Assembly (NCBI GenBank): GCA_039809495.1
Contig: JBDHVC010000002.1
Span: 102,008-166,007 of the forward strand
Source: JAFLCL01 sp039809495
GTDB taxonomy: Bacteria > Myxococcota_A > Polyangia > Polyangiales > Sandaracinaceae
Reading direction: 5' to 3'
DNA: 64,000 bases
Translations under genes and position numbers: made by a program
Notes under the pieces: generated by a model
What the model was told of the DNA's origin: nothing
The model's database searches: none
What the model saw: the letters and a program-made list of their open reading frames with translations, nothing else
Shown here: piece by piece, positions 8,903 through 17,671 of the stretch
How positions within the stretch are numbered: the stretch's first letter is position 1
Layout: each line of letters begins with the position of its first letter

Positions 8903-10666
8903 ATGGCATCCGATCCCAAGTCCACGAAGTCGAGCGCGCCGGAGGCCTCGAAGGCGGGGCGCCAGAGGGCGGAGTCCCTCGGCTTCCTCCTCATCACGGC
9001 GGGCGTCCTCGTCGCGCTGAACGTGCTCGGCGTGTTCTTCTTCCTGCGCGTCGACACGACGCACAACCGCGCGTACTCGCTGTCCGAGGGCTCGCGCCGC
9101 GTCGTGCGCGAGCTCGACGAGACGCTGACGATCACGGCCTACTTCTCGGCGAACCTCCCGCCGCCGTTCAACACGACGGAGCGCTACGTCCGCGACATGC
9201 TCGCCGAGTACCAGGCCGCGGGCGGCCGCCACGTCGTCGTGCGCTTCGTCAGCCCGGACACGGACGACGAGCGATCGGAGGCGAACGATCGCGGCGTCCA
9301 GCTCGTCCAGCACCAGAACATCGACCGCAACGCGGTGAGCGTGGTCGAGGGCTACCGCGGCATCGTCTTCGAGTACCTCGGCGAGCGGCAGGTCATCCCC
9401 GTCGTCCAGCCCGACACGCAGGGGCTCGAGTACGAGATCACGATGGCCATCAAGCGCCTGACGTCCGAGCGCCTGCCCATCGGCGTGCTCTCGGGCCACG
9501 AGGGGCCGACGCCGTCGCAGGGGCTCTCGACGCTCCAGCGGATGCTGCCGCTCTATACGCTGCGCGAGGTCGACGCGAACGCCGAGATCGACCACGCGCT
9601 CCGCGCGCTCCTCATCGTCGACCCGCGCACGGAGATCACCGAGGCCGAGCTGCGGCGCATCAACCAATACGTGATGAACGGCGGCTCGCTCGGCGTCTTC
9701 GGGGGCTCGATGAAGGTGGACCTGTCCGAGGCGCCGAACCTCAGCGCCACGCCGACCGGCTCGAACCTCGACCACCTCCTCTCGCCCTGGGGCGTCACGC
9801 TCGGAGAGAACATCGTCGCCGACGCGCGCTGCGGGCGCGTGCCGCTCCGGACCGCGTTCGGGCAGATCCCCGTGCTCTACCCGCCCGCGCCCATCGTGAC
9901 GTTCACGCGTGAGCAGGCGGAGCACCCGGTCCTCTTCCGCCTGAACTCGACGCCGCTCTTCTTCGCCTCCGCGATCCAGACGACGGACGCGTTCGGCGAG
10001 AACCACGGGCGGGTCCTCATGCAGAGCTCCGACGGGGAGAACTCGTGGCTGCTCACCGGGGCCAGCGTCGACCTGTCGATCCGCGATCCGCGCGAGTGGG
10101 TGCGCACGATGGGCGGCGCGGCTGGGCCTCACACGCTCGGCGTCGCGATCGAGGCGCAGCTCCCGAGCGCTTTCCCCGACGCGGGGAGCTCCGGGATCGA
10201 GGCGCCCGCGCGGTCGGTGACGTCGGACGACGACGACCACGACGCGGTGCGGGTGCTCGTCGTCGGGACCGCGACCCCGCTCCGTGACGAGTTCCTGCCG
10301 CAGGCCGACCAGGCCTCTCAGGCCGACCTCGCCGCGGCGATGGCGCTCGCGCTCAACGCCGTCGACTGGCTCGCGCAGGACTCGGACCTCATCGCGATCC
10401 GCGCGAAGTCGGTCGACGAGCCGCCGCTCGAGGTGCCGCAGTCGATCCAGGACGCGACACAGGCGGTCCTCGAGACGGCCGAGACGGGCGACGAGGCGGC
10501 GACGAACGAGGCGCTCCAGCGCAGGCAGGCGGCGCTCGAGCGGGAGAACGCGCGCAAGGATTGGTACCAGTGGGGGCTCGGGATCGGATTGCCGCTCTTG
10601 GTGATCGTCTTCGGCCTCGTCCGCTGGCGCATGCGCATGAACGCGCGCGCGAATCTCAAGCCCTGA
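8903..10666 (+). CDS. GldG-like auxiliary protein of ABC system
   Basis: 587 residues. I chose ATG 8903 over an upstream in-frame start because GAGG lies just before it and the longer version overlaps the permease gene. There is a TM helix at about 27-49 and another near the C-terminus (about 553-576) before a basic tail. Between them is a large extracytoplasmic region with the features of the GldG/ABC_transp_aux family (NRAYSLSEGSRRVVREL, FSANLPPPF, YEITMAIKRL, and a GVLSGHEGP-like segment). In the family this protein partners with GldA and GldF. Residues 470-550 are Ala/Glu-rich and probably coiled. Operon position supports the call strongly. Confidence 0.9.
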   Translation: MASDPKSTKSSAPEASKAGRQRAESLGFLLITAGVLVALNVLGVFFFLRVDTTHNRAYSLSEGSRRVVRELDETLTITAYFSANLPPPFNTTERYVRDMLAEYQAAGGRHVVVRFVSPDTDDERSEANDRGVQLVQHQNIDRNAVSVVEGYRGIVFEYLGERQVIPVVQPDTQGLEYEITMAIKRLTSERLPIGVLSGHEGPTPSQGLSTLQRMLPLYTLREVDANAEIDHALRALLIVDPRTEITEAELRRINQYVMNGGSLGVFGGSMKVDLSEAPNLSATPTGSNLDHLLSPWGVTLGENIVADARCGRVPLRTAFGQIPVLYPPAPIVTFTREQAEHPVLFRLNSTPLFFASAIQTTDAFGENHGRVLMQSSDGENSWLLTGASVDLSIRDPREWVRTMGGAAGPHTLGVAIEAQLPSAFPDAGSSGIEAPARSVTSDDDDHDAVRVLVVGTATPLRDEFLPQADQASQADLAAAMALALNAVDWLAQDSDLIAIRAKSVDEPPLEVPQSIQDATQAVLETAETGDEAATNEALQRRQAALERENARKDWYQWGLGIGLPLLVIVFGLVRWRMRMNARANLKP

Positions 10667-10681
10667 AGGTGCGAGGCGCTC

Positions 10682-11926
10682 ATGGACTGGCAGAAGAATC
10701 GATTGACGATCGGGCTCGTCGCGTTCCTGATCGTCGGCGGGCTGGCGATCTGGGCCGTTCGGACGAAGACGGGTGACACGCCCTCCACCGATCAGCCGAC
10801 GATCGACGGTTTCCCGAGCGGGATCGAGCGTGACGCGATCACCTCGATCGAGATCACGCGTCCGAACGAGGATCCGGTCCGGCTCGAGCGCGGGGAGCAC
10901 GGCTGGCGGCTCAGCGCGCCCGTCGAGGCGCGCGCCGATCAGACCTCGGTCGACAGCGCGCTCGACAAGCTCGCCGAGCTGACGCTCGAGAGCGTCGCCG
11001 CGCGCTCGGCGACCCACCACGAGGCGCTCGAGGTCGATGCCGCGCACGGCATCCACGTCATCGCGCGCGGGGGGGAGCGAGAGCTCGCCAACGTCTGGAT
11101 CGGCGCGAGCCGCAGCGGCAACACCGCCGTGCGGCTCGACGGACAGGACGCCGTCGGGATGGTCGATGGCTCGATCCGCTTCGCGTTCAACCGCGAGGTG
11201 AAGGACTGGCGCGACCGCACGATGCTTGACGTCGAGCCCGATCAGGTCCGCGAGGTCGCGTGGGTCGGCCCGAACGGATCGTTCCAGTTCACGCGACCGA
11301 GCACCGCGGCGGCGGCGGGTGAGGGGGCGGCCGCCGAGGGTGAGGGGCACGCGGCGGAAGGTCACGAGGGCGAAGGCCCCGCGGCGCCGACGCTCGGCGA
11401 CTGGACGATGACCGCGATCTCCTTCGTCCCGCCCGTCGAGGCGCCGGACGGCGGGGTGGCGCCGCCGCCCGGACCGGCCCTGACGACGATCGAGAATTTC
11501 CAGCCCAGCAAGGTCCGCACGATGGTCTCGACGCTCGCGCACCTGCGCGCGGCGGACTTCGCCGGGGCACGCGTCACGGCGGAGGAGGCCGGCTTCACCG
11601 ACGCCTCCGCCCGCGTCACGCTCACGCTCGCCGACGGCTCGAGCCATACGCTCCGGCTCGGCGGCGCCGTCCCGGGATCGAGCGATCAATTCTACGCACG
11701 ACGCGATGGCGACGAGACGATCTTCGTGGTCTCGCGCTATCACTCCGCCCGGATCAGCCCGACCGCCGCCGACTTCGCACCCTCGACGACGACGACGAGC
11801 GAGACGCCGCCGCCGAGCGAGGGGGCCGAGCTCGATCCGAGCGCGCTCGGCGGGCAGCTCCCGCCGGAGCTCATGCGGCAGCTCCAGCAGCAGCTCCAGC
11901 AGCGCGGCATCCAGGCGCCGCACTGA
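10682..11926 (+). CDS. DUF4340 domain-containing envelope protein
   Basis: 414 residues, ATG 16 nt after the GldG-like stop. One N-terminal TM helix (about 8-25) anchors an extracytoplasmic region with the DUF4340 pattern: an ITRPNEDPVRLERG...W strand-loop, a later 'A.FNR.VKDWRDR.ML' segment and a 'V.RYH' end. Internal low-complexity stretches occur (GEGAAAEGEGHAAEG around residue 215; a Thr/Pro run and a Gln-rich C-terminus). DUF4340 proteins commonly follow GldG in such operons, so it is likely the fourth component. A structured repeat element begins directly after its stop. Confidence 0.88.
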   Translation: MDWQKNRLTIGLVAFLIVGGLAIWAVRTKTGDTPSTDQPTIDGFPSGIERDAITSIEITRPNEDPVRLERGEHGWRLSAPVEARADQTSVDSALDKLAELTLESVAARSATHHEALEVDAAHGIHVIARGGERELANVWIGASRSGNTAVRLDGQDAVGMVDGSIRFAFNREVKDWRDRTMLDVEPDQVREVAWVGPNGSFQFTRPSTAAAAGEGAAAEGEGHAAEGHEGEGPAAPTLGDWTMTAISFVPPVEAPDGGVAPPPGPALTTIENFQPSKVRTMVSTLAHLRAADFAGARVTAEEAGFTDASARVTLTLADGSSHTLRLGGAVPGSSDQFYARRDGDETIFVVSRYHSARISPTAADFAPSTTTTSETPPPSEGAELDPSALGGQLPPELMRQLQQQLQQRGIQAPH

Positions 11927-12024
11927 CCGCCCCCGCTCGGCGCGATCCGTCGAACGGAGGTTCGCTGGCTCGGCGTGAGGTTCCCGCCGAGCGTCGCGCG
12001 CCGAGCCGAGACGATCCGATCGTC
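11927..12024 (+). repeat. Structured intergenic element, copy D (short form)
   Basis: Follows the DUF4340 stop. It shares GATCCGTCGA and, after a gap, CGCTGGCTCGGCG with copy B at 34443-34476. It folds into GCTCGGCG/CGCCGAGC (11968-11975 with 11985-11992) and GACGAT/ATCGTC (12010-12015 with 12019-12024). It is probably transcribed as the 3'UTR of the Gld-like operon. Confidence 0.6.
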
Positions 12025-12034
12025 GGGCTTGTCG

Positions 12035-12055
12035 GGGAGCGAAAAATTCGCTCCT
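12035..12055 (+). promoter_or_regulatory. Inverted repeat just upstream of the peptidase start
   Basis: GGAGCGAA, loop AAA, TTCGCTCC: a perfect 8-bp stem at 12036-12054 extended by one G.T pair. It ends 10 nt before the ATG at 12065, where no other ribosome site is evident. It could be an operator or a translation-controlling hairpin that holds a GGAG. Confidence 0.4.
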
Positions 12056-12064
12056 CTACCGAGC

Positions 12065-14326
12065 ATGTCGAAGCAGGCCTTCCTCGGCGTCGCGGCGCTC
12101 GCGCTGCTCGGTGCGTGCGGCGGAGCCCTCGACGCGCGCGCGCCGCACGAGCCGGGAGGGCCGAGCGAGCTCGAGCGGCTCAACGCGCGGGCGCGTGAGG
12201 GCGCGACGAGCGAGACGATCTTCGGCGTCGAGGTCCAGGATCCTTACGCGACGCTCGAGCGCGAGGGGCCGATCACCGACGCGTGGATCGCCTGGCAGAG
12301 CGAGCGCACCGCGCGGACGCTGCGCGCCTGGGAGCACGCGGGGACGCGTGAGCGGCTGCGCGAGGTCCTCCAGATCGGCTCGATCAACGGCGCGAGCACG
12401 CGAGGAGGCCTCGTCTTCTACACGCGCCGCGACGGGGATCGCGAGCAGCCGGCGCTCTACGTCCGAGCCCTCGGCGCCTCCGGCGATCAGGCGACGAGCG
12501 AGCGGCTGCTCGTCGATCCGACCGCGCGTGATGGCGCGAGCGCGAGCGACCGCGCGGCCCTCGACTGGTACTTCGCGTCGCCGCGAGGGCGCTACGTCGC
12601 CTACGGCGTCTCGCGAAATGGCGACGAGCGCTCGACGCTCCACGTCGTCGAGGTCGCGACGGGGAGGGTGCTCGACGACGCGATCGAGCACACGAAGTGG
12701 ACGGATGTCTCGTGGCTCGACGACGAGACGGGCTTCTACTACCGGCGCTACCCGAGCGAGGGCGAGCGCGACTGGGATCCCGAGCGCGCCGACGCCTACG
12801 CCCCCAAGCTCTTCTTTCATCGCCTCGGGGCGAGCGCGGGCGACGACGTGCTCGTGTACGCGCCCTCCGATCCGACGTACTTCGCCACGGCGGCCGTCTC
12901 CGACGACGATCGCTATGTGATCATCGGCGTGTCGCGAGGGTGGTCCGAGAGCGACGTCTTCGCGTTCGATCGAGGGGCGTCGCCGAGCGAGCGCGTCTTC
13001 GCTCCCGACGCCGCCCACCCGCTCGTCGCGGTGCGGAGCGGGCGAGCGCACCTCTACGACGCTCGCGTCGATCGCGGCCGTCTCCTCTTGTTCACGAACG
13101 AAGGCGCGCCGAGGTATCGGATCCTCGCCGCGCCGATCGAGCGCGCGCTCTCGAGCGACGCGACGCCCGACGACGCGTTCACCGAGCTGGTCCCCGAGAG
13201 CGACGCGACCCTCGATGGCTACGCGATCCTCGCGGACCGGCTCGTGGTCCACGAGCTCGTCGACGTCCACTCGGTTCTCCGTGAGGTCAGCCTCGACGGT
13301 CGGCCGCTGCGCGAGGTGCCGCTCCCGTCGCGCGGCGAGGTCTCGAGCTTCGCGGGAGACCGAGCGTCCGACACGCTCGTCGTCGCGTTCTCGAGCTTCG
13401 TCCAGGCGCCCACCCTGCTCGGCATGAGGGGCGGCGAGGCGGCGCTCCGAACGCTCGCGAGCGTCGAGTCGCCGATCGACGCCTCGGACCTCGAGATGAC
13501 CTTCGCGCGTGTCCCATCACGAGACGGGACGCTCATCCCGGTGACGCTCGTCCATCGCCGCGACGTCACGCCGAACGGCGACCGTCCGGTGCTGCTCTAC
13601 GGGTACGGCGGCTTCAACGTGTCGATCCTCCCGAGCTTCACGCGGCACCCGCTCTACTGGGTCGCCGAGGGTGGGCTCTACGCGGTCGCGAACCTGCGCG
13701 GGGGTGGCGAATTCGGCGAAGCCTGGCATCGCGCCGGCAACCTCGAGAACAAGGAGCGGGTGTTCGAGGACATGGAGGCGGCGATCCGGTGGCTGGGCGG
13801 CGAGAGCGGCTGGTCTCGGCCAGCGCGCGTCGGCATCATGGGCGGCTCGAACGGCGGGCTCCTGATGGGCGCGATGATCACGCGGGCCCCCGAGACCTTC
13901 CGCGCGGCCGCGAGCTACGTCGGGCTCTACGACATGGTGCGCTACCACCTCTTTCCGCCGGCGGAGATCTGGGTCACCGAGTACGGCAGCGCGCGCGACG
14001 AGGCCCAATTCCGCTGGCTCCTCGGCTACTCGCCTTACCACCGCGTGCGCGACGGGCAGCCGATGCCGGACGTGCTCATCGAGACGGCCGATCACGACAC
14101 GCGCGTCTACTGGGGGCACTCCACGAAATTCGCGGCGCGGCTCCAGGAGGCGACGGGGCAGGGCGATCCCAACGTCTGGTTCTTTCGCGAGGCGGACGCG
14201 GGGCATGGCGCCGGCACCCCGCTCTCGACGCTCGTCGAGCGGTACACGCGCATGTACGCGTTCCTCGAGCACGCGCTCGGGGTGGAGCGCGTGGCGGCGG
14301 ACGAGCAGGTGTCGAGTGCGCCCTAG
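12065..14326 (+). CDS. Prolyl oligopeptidase family lipoprotein (S9A)
   Basis: 753 residues from ATG 12065, chosen because it opens a clean lipoprotein signal (MSKQAFLGVAALALLGAC, lipobox LGAC). The N-terminal two thirds form the seven-bladed propeller of S9A peptidases, starting with the family's 'DPYATLE' entry. The C-terminal alpha/beta-hydrolase domain carries the Ser nucleophile in GGSNGG (Ser595), the Asp region ADHDTRV (676-682) and His714 in GHG, so the triad is complete. It cleaves short Pro-containing peptides in the family; the lipoprotein signal places this one in the envelope or outside, fitting scavenging of peptides. It follows the Gld-like operon after a 138-nt gap with hairpins, so it is probably a separate unit. 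Confidence 0.95.
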   Translation: MSKQAFLGVAALALLGACGGALDARAPHEPGGPSELERLNARAREGATSETIFGVEVQDPYATLEREGPITDAWIAWQSERTARTLRAWEHAGTRERLREVLQIGSINGASTRGGLVFYTRRDGDREQPALYVRALGASGDQATSERLLVDPTARDGASASDRAALDWYFASPRGRYVAYGVSRNGDERSTLHVVEVATGRVLDDAIEHTKWTDVSWLDDETGFYYRRYPSEGERDWDPERADAYAPKLFFHRLGASAGDDVLVYAPSDPTYFATAAVSDDDRYVIIGVSRGWSESDVFAFDRGASPSERVFAPDAAHPLVAVRSGRAHLYDARVDRGRLLLFTNEGAPRYRILAAPIERALSSDATPDDAFTELVPESDATLDGYAILADRLVVHELVDVHSVLREVSLDGRPLREVPLPSRGEVSSFAGDRASDTLVVAFSSFVQAPTLLGMRGGEAALRTLASVESPIDASDLEMTFARVPSRDGTLIPVTLVHRRDVTPNGDRPVLLYGYGGFNVSILPSFTRHPLYWVAEGGLYAVANLRGGGEFGEAWHRAGNLENKERVFEDMEAAIRWLGGESGWSRPARVGIMGGSNGGLLMGAMITRAPETFRAAASYVGLYDMVRYHLFPPAEIWVTEYGSARDEAQFRWLLGYSPYHRVRDGQPMPDVLIETADHDTRVYWGHSTKFAARLQEATGQGDPNVWFFREADAGHGAGTPLSTLVERYTRMYAFLEHALGVERVAADEQVSSAP

Positions 14327-14356
14327 TCGTGATACGTTCGGCCGGGACGAGGGGCG

Positions 14357-15313
14357 ATGAGCAAGCGCGGACCGAGGGAAGATCAGACGCTGCGGCTCGG
14401 CATATCGCCGGGGCATCTCACGCCGCCAGGCGGCCTCGAGCGCAAGAGCGCCCACCTCCTCGTGATCGCGGGGCCCGGGACGGGGCAGGCCTTCGGGCTC
14501 GTGGACGGCGCCCTCGTCGGGCGAGGCGAGTGCCAGGTCCGCATCGAGAGCGACGACGTCTCGCGGACGCACGCGCGGTTCCACCGTGTCGAGGGTCGCT
14601 GGCACGTCGGCGATCTCGGCTCGATGAACGGCACGTTCGTCAACGGCGCGCCCGTGCTCGGCGAGGTGCCGCTCTCGGAGGGCGACAAGATCCAGATCGG
14701 CTCGACGATCCTCCGCTTCGCGATCTTCGACGACCTCGACGCGAGCTTCCAGGCGCGGATGTACGAGTCGACGCTGCGCGATCCCCTCACCCGCACGTTC
14801 AACCGCAAGTACCTCGAGGAGCGCATCGACAGCGAGTTCGCGTTCGCGGTGCGTCACGACACCCCGCTCACGCTGATCATCTTCGACATCGATCACTTCA
14901 AGGCGATCAACGATCGCTTCGGGCACCTCGCGGGCGACGCGATGCTCGTCCAGCTCGCGAACCGCGTGCTCGCGTTGATCCGCGCCGAGGACGTGCTCGC
15001 GCGCCTCGGAGGTGAGGAATTTGCCGTCCTCTCGCGTGGGACCACCCGCGAGGGGGCGAGGGTGTTCGCCGAGCGACTACGCGCGGCCGTGGAGCGGAGC
15101 GGCTTCGTCTTCGAGCCGCCGATGGGGAGCGAAGAGGCGAGCGACGCACCCTCCCCGGTGCGGAGCATCCCGATGACGGTCAGCGTGGGGGCGGCGACGA
15201 TGCCCGATCCGGAGATCGGACAGCCCCTCCAGCTCGTCGCGTTCGCGGACGACGCGCTCTACCGCGCGAAGCGCGACGGGCGTAACCGATCGCGCATCCA
15301 CGGGCTCCGCTGA
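14357..15313 (+). CDS. FHA-GGDEF diguanylate cyclase
   Basis: 318 residues. An FHA domain at about 33-123 has the phosphothreonine-binding signature (GR at 55-56, SRTHA at 69-73, NGT at 91-93). A GGDEF domain follows at about 145-315 with an intact GGEEF active site (218-222) and an RxxD inhibitory site (Arg209-Asp212) at the correct 5-residue spacing. It should therefore make c-di-GMP, be product-inhibited, and be recruited or controlled by a phosphothreonine protein. It is cytoplasmic, with no TM. It starts 30 nt after the peptidase gene. The window also holds a Ser/Thr kinase and its TM scaffold, which are possible but unproven sources of the phospho-ligand. Confidence 0.95.
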   Translation: MSKRGPREDQTLRLGISPGHLTPPGGLERKSAHLLVIAGPGTGQAFGLVDGALVGRGECQVRIESDDVSRTHARFHRVEGRWHVGDLGSMNGTFVNGAPVLGEVPLSEGDKIQIGSTILRFAIFDDLDASFQARMYESTLRDPLTRTFNRKYLEERIDSEFAFAVRHDTPLTLIIFDIDHFKAINDRFGHLAGDAMLVQLANRVLALIRAEDVLARLGGEEFAVLSRGTTREGARVFAERLRAAVERSGFVFEPPMGSEEASDAPSPVRSIPMTVSVGAATMPDPEIGQPLQLVAFADDALYRAKRDGRNRSRIHGLR

Positions 15314-15490
15314 TCGGCCGAGCGCTCGTCGCCTCGCCCTCGACGGGGCTCGGGCGCTCACGTCCGCGCTGCGACGCCCGCCACCGTGGACCTCGACCTC
15401 GCGCGCCTCGACAGCGTGGGCCTCGACAGCGTGGGCCTCGACGAGGAACGGCGCGAGTCGGCTCGACGGATCCGCGACGGCCCCACGCCG
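15314..15490. terminator. Convergent intergenic region with hairpin
   Basis: Between the convergent cyclase and outer-membrane protein genes. GAGCGCTCG (15320-15328) pairs with CGGGCGCTC (15351-15359), nine pairs including one wobble, starting 6 nt after the cyclase stop. There is no T-run, so intrinsic termination is only suggested. A 15-bp unit (CCTCGACAGCGTGGG) is tandemly duplicated at 15406-15435. Confidence 0.35.
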
Positions 15491-16360
15491 TCAGAGGTGG
15501 ACGCCGAGCGTGACGAGGCCCTTCATCTGGAGGCCGAGGGCGTCGCCGTCACGCGCGGGGCACACGTCCGTCGGGCTCATGCACGCGGCGCTCGGATCAC
15601 GCTGCCGCGTCATGTTGAGGATGTCGAGGCCGAAGCCCGCGCCGAGCGCGAGCCAGTCCGTGAGGAAGACGTCGAGGCCGACGCCGCCCTGGAAGACCCA
15701 GCCGTAGGTCGTCGTCTGCGCCGCGGCGACGCCGGAGCCGTAGTTGGCGTCGCCCTGCCAGCCGTAGCCGAAGCCCGCGCGGATCCACGGCTCGACGACG
15801 GGGATCGGGAATCGCAGCGTGACCTCGGCGCCGAGCGTCCCCACCTCGAAGGTGTCGTAGAGCGCGAAGCTCGCGCGCGCGCCGAGCGTGAACCAGAAGA
15901 GCCGGACGCCGAGCCCCGCGCCGATGACGGGGCCGGTGCCGTAGGCCTCGCTGAAGACGGACGCGCCGCCGGCGACGTCGGCGAAATTCCGGTTCTGGAA
16001 CTGGACGAGGTTGACGTTGGAGATGCCCGCCGAGGCTTCGATCCACAGGATCCCGTGATCGGCCTCGTCGGACCCCGATTGAGGAGGCGTCGCCGCGGGT
16101 GGGGCGGCCGCGGCGTCGGGGGCGAGCGCGCTCTGCGCCGAGGTGGCTCGTGCCCTCGGGGGCTCCGCGGCCTGGGGCGCAGCGCCCGAGCGCGTGGTCG
16201 TCGCCGACGTCGTGTGGGCCGCCCCCGGCGTCGTCGTGACGCCGCCTTGCGCCGCGCCACCCTCCGCGTCTTGGGCGCGCGCCGCCTGCGCGTGAAGCGC
16301 GAGCCCGAGCGCGGCGGCGAGGGCGAGCCGCGGCCCGAGCGTGCGTGACGCGCGCCTCAC
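15491..16360 (-). CDS. Outer-membrane beta-barrel-like protein
   Basis: 289 residues. The start is GTG 16360, which overlaps the yacG stop as GTGA. A signal peptide covers residues 1-29 (cleavage after ARA-Q). A Thr/Ala/Pro-rich linker (30-95) is followed by alternating aromatic/polar strands with Gly turns (FWFTLGARASFALYD, WIRAGFGYGWQG, GLDVFLTDWLALGAGFGLD), typical of a small outer-membrane barrel. The last residue is Leu rather than Phe, and a Cys pair (ACMSPTDVC) sits in a late loop. Last gene of a minus-strand run beginning near 20055. Substrate and role unknown. Confidence 0.75.
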   Translation of the reverse strand: MRRASRTLGPRLALAAALGLALHAQAARAQDAEGGAAQGGVTTTPGAAHTTSATTTRSGAAPQAAEPPRARATSAQSALAPDAAAAPPAATPPQSGSDEADHGILWIEASAGISNVNLVQFQNRNFADVAGGASVFSEAYGTGPVIGAGLGVRLFWFTLGARASFALYDTFEVGTLGAEVTLRFPIPVVEPWIRAGFGYGWQGDANYGSGVAAAQTTTYGWVFQGGVGLDVFLTDWLALGAGFGLDILNMTRQRDPSAACMSPTDVCPARDGDALGLQMKGLVTLGVHL

Positions 16361-16572
16361 GCGTCACCGCCGTGGCTCGACGTCAGCTTCGAGAGCGCGT
16401 CGCGCTCCTCGTCCGTCACGGGATCGCCGGGGATCCGGTAGGCGCCGTCGAGCCACGCGCCGAGGTCGATGCGCTTGCAACGCATCGAGCAGAACGGGAA
16501 CGCGGCGTCGCGGCCCTCGCTCGTGTCGGACGAGACGGGGCTCGCGCAGATCGGGCAGGTGACTCGTGCCAT
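16357..16572 (-). CDS. yacG: DNA gyrase inhibitor / zinc-binding protein YacG
   Basis: 71 residues, ATG 16572. The open frame extends much further upstream, but only this last part has family sequence and it starts at the canonical position. It has the YacG pattern: V-T-CPIC ... PFCS-RCK-IDLG-W ... YRIPG, with Cys6, Cys9, Cys28 and Cys32 as the four zinc ligands. In E. coli YacG binds GyrB and inhibits gyrase. The Glu/Asp-rich tail follows the zinc knuckle as usual. Its start is 19 nt past the DUF2804 gene and its stop overlaps the outer-membrane protein start. Confidence 0.93.
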   Translation of the reverse strand: MARVTCPICASPVSSDTSEGRDAAFPFCSMRCKRIDLGAWLDGAYRIPGDPVTDEERDALSKLTSSHGGDA

Positions 16573-16591
16573 CGCGATCACGATAGCGCGC

Positions 16592-17644
16592 TCACCACCG
16601 CACGTCTTGATCCTCGACGACGCCGGGGACGCCCTCGAGCCGCAGGGTCCTGTCGGCGAGGCGGAGCGTCCCCGAGAAGCGCCCGATCGGCTGGACGAAG
16701 CGCGAGCGGAGCGCGCCGAGATCGAGGTGCTCGTCGTGGATCGCGTGCGGCGTGAACGTGAGCTCCGCCGCGCCGTCGCTCGTGCGGATCCGCCACGGCG
16801 CGAGGGTCCGCGCGCGCTCCTCGCGCGGCGCGTCGACGCGGGGCCGCGGCAGCTCGAAGCGGCCCTCCGCGAGGGCGACGAGCGATCGCTCTCCAAAGAG
16901 CGCGCACTCGGGCTGACCGACGAAGCCCTCGACGAGGTTCAGCGCCACGGGCTCCCCGCTCGTCGTCTCGCCCATCAGGAACGCCCAATTCCAGCGGGTC
17001 TCCCGCGCCAAGAGGCCGAACGTGAGGTCCACGCCGCCGAGGCCGCCGTCGAGCGCGATGCGCTCGCTCCCGACGCGCGCGGACCCTCGAACGGGCGCGA
17101 GCGCGCGCTTCTCGGTGACGTTCACGCGCCCCGCGCGGATCGGCGCGATCGCGCTCAGCGCGGGTGCGCCCCGCGAGAGATCGAGCGTCGCGTGGAGATC
17201 GATCGGCTTCGACGCGAGCCGGAGCTCGAGGCGCTCGGCTCCGCGCGCTTGGCGCATCGAGGCGCGCGCGCCGACGCCTCGGAAGCGCGCGTCGACGCGG
17301 GAGACGCCGTCTTGCCTCAGCCCGGAGAGGCCCGGGAGCCCGGGCGTCGATCGGAGATCGGCGACGAGGCCTCGCTCGGCGTGGGCGGCGAAGCCGAAGA
17401 GGGTGCAGGCGTAGCCGAGATCGACGAGGGCGATCGCGATGGTCCACGGTCGCGCCACGAGCAGCGTGTAGATCCAGCGCTTCTCGCGGAGCAGGCGATC
17501 CCAGGGCGAGGCGTGGAGCGCCGAGAGGTCGTGCCGCGCGAGCGCGCCACGGTAGGTCCCGAAGCGCGGCTCGAGCGAGCGAGGATCGATCGCGTCCGGG
17601 GGCGCGGGCAGGTCGATCGTCGTGGAGGAGGCGTCAGTCGGCAT
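16592..17644 (-). CDS. DUF2804 family protein
   Basis: 350 residues, ATG start. It has the DUF2804 landmarks: an early FGTYRGALARHDLS segment, KRWIYTLLVARPWTIAIALVDLGY, a central NWAFLMGE, and the C-terminal PIGRFSG. No signal peptide is obvious; a hydrophobic stretch near residue 65 is part of the fold. DUF2804 is thought to resemble lipocalin-like or carotenoid-modifying barrels, but its reaction is not established. It lies 27 nt after the TPR gene and 19 nt before yacG. Confidence 0.88.
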   Translation of the reverse strand: MPTDASSTTIDLPAPPDAIDPRSLEPRFGTYRGALARHDLSALHASPWDRLLREKRWIYTLLVARPWTIAIALVDLGYACTLFGFAAHAERGLVADLRSTPGLPGLSGLRQDGVSRVDARFRGVGARASMRQARGAERLELRLASKPIDLHATLDLSRGAPALSAIAPIRAGRVNVTEKRALAPVRGSARVGSERIALDGGLGGVDLTFGLLARETRWNWAFLMGETTSGEPVALNLVEGFVGQPECALFGERSLVALAEGRFELPRPRVDAPREERARTLAPWRIRTSDGAAELTFTPHAIHDEHLDLGALRSRFVQPIGRFSGTLRLADRTLRLEGVPGVVEDQDVRW

Positions 17645-17671
17645 GGTGGCTCGGCGTGAGGGCGGCGTCGT

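Noticed and set aside
8837..11923. 1028-codon open frame antisense to the GldG-like and DUF4340 genes
   Set aside because: Arg/Glu/Asp-rich and lacking any family signature. It is the third-position GC shadow of well-recognised plus-strand genes.
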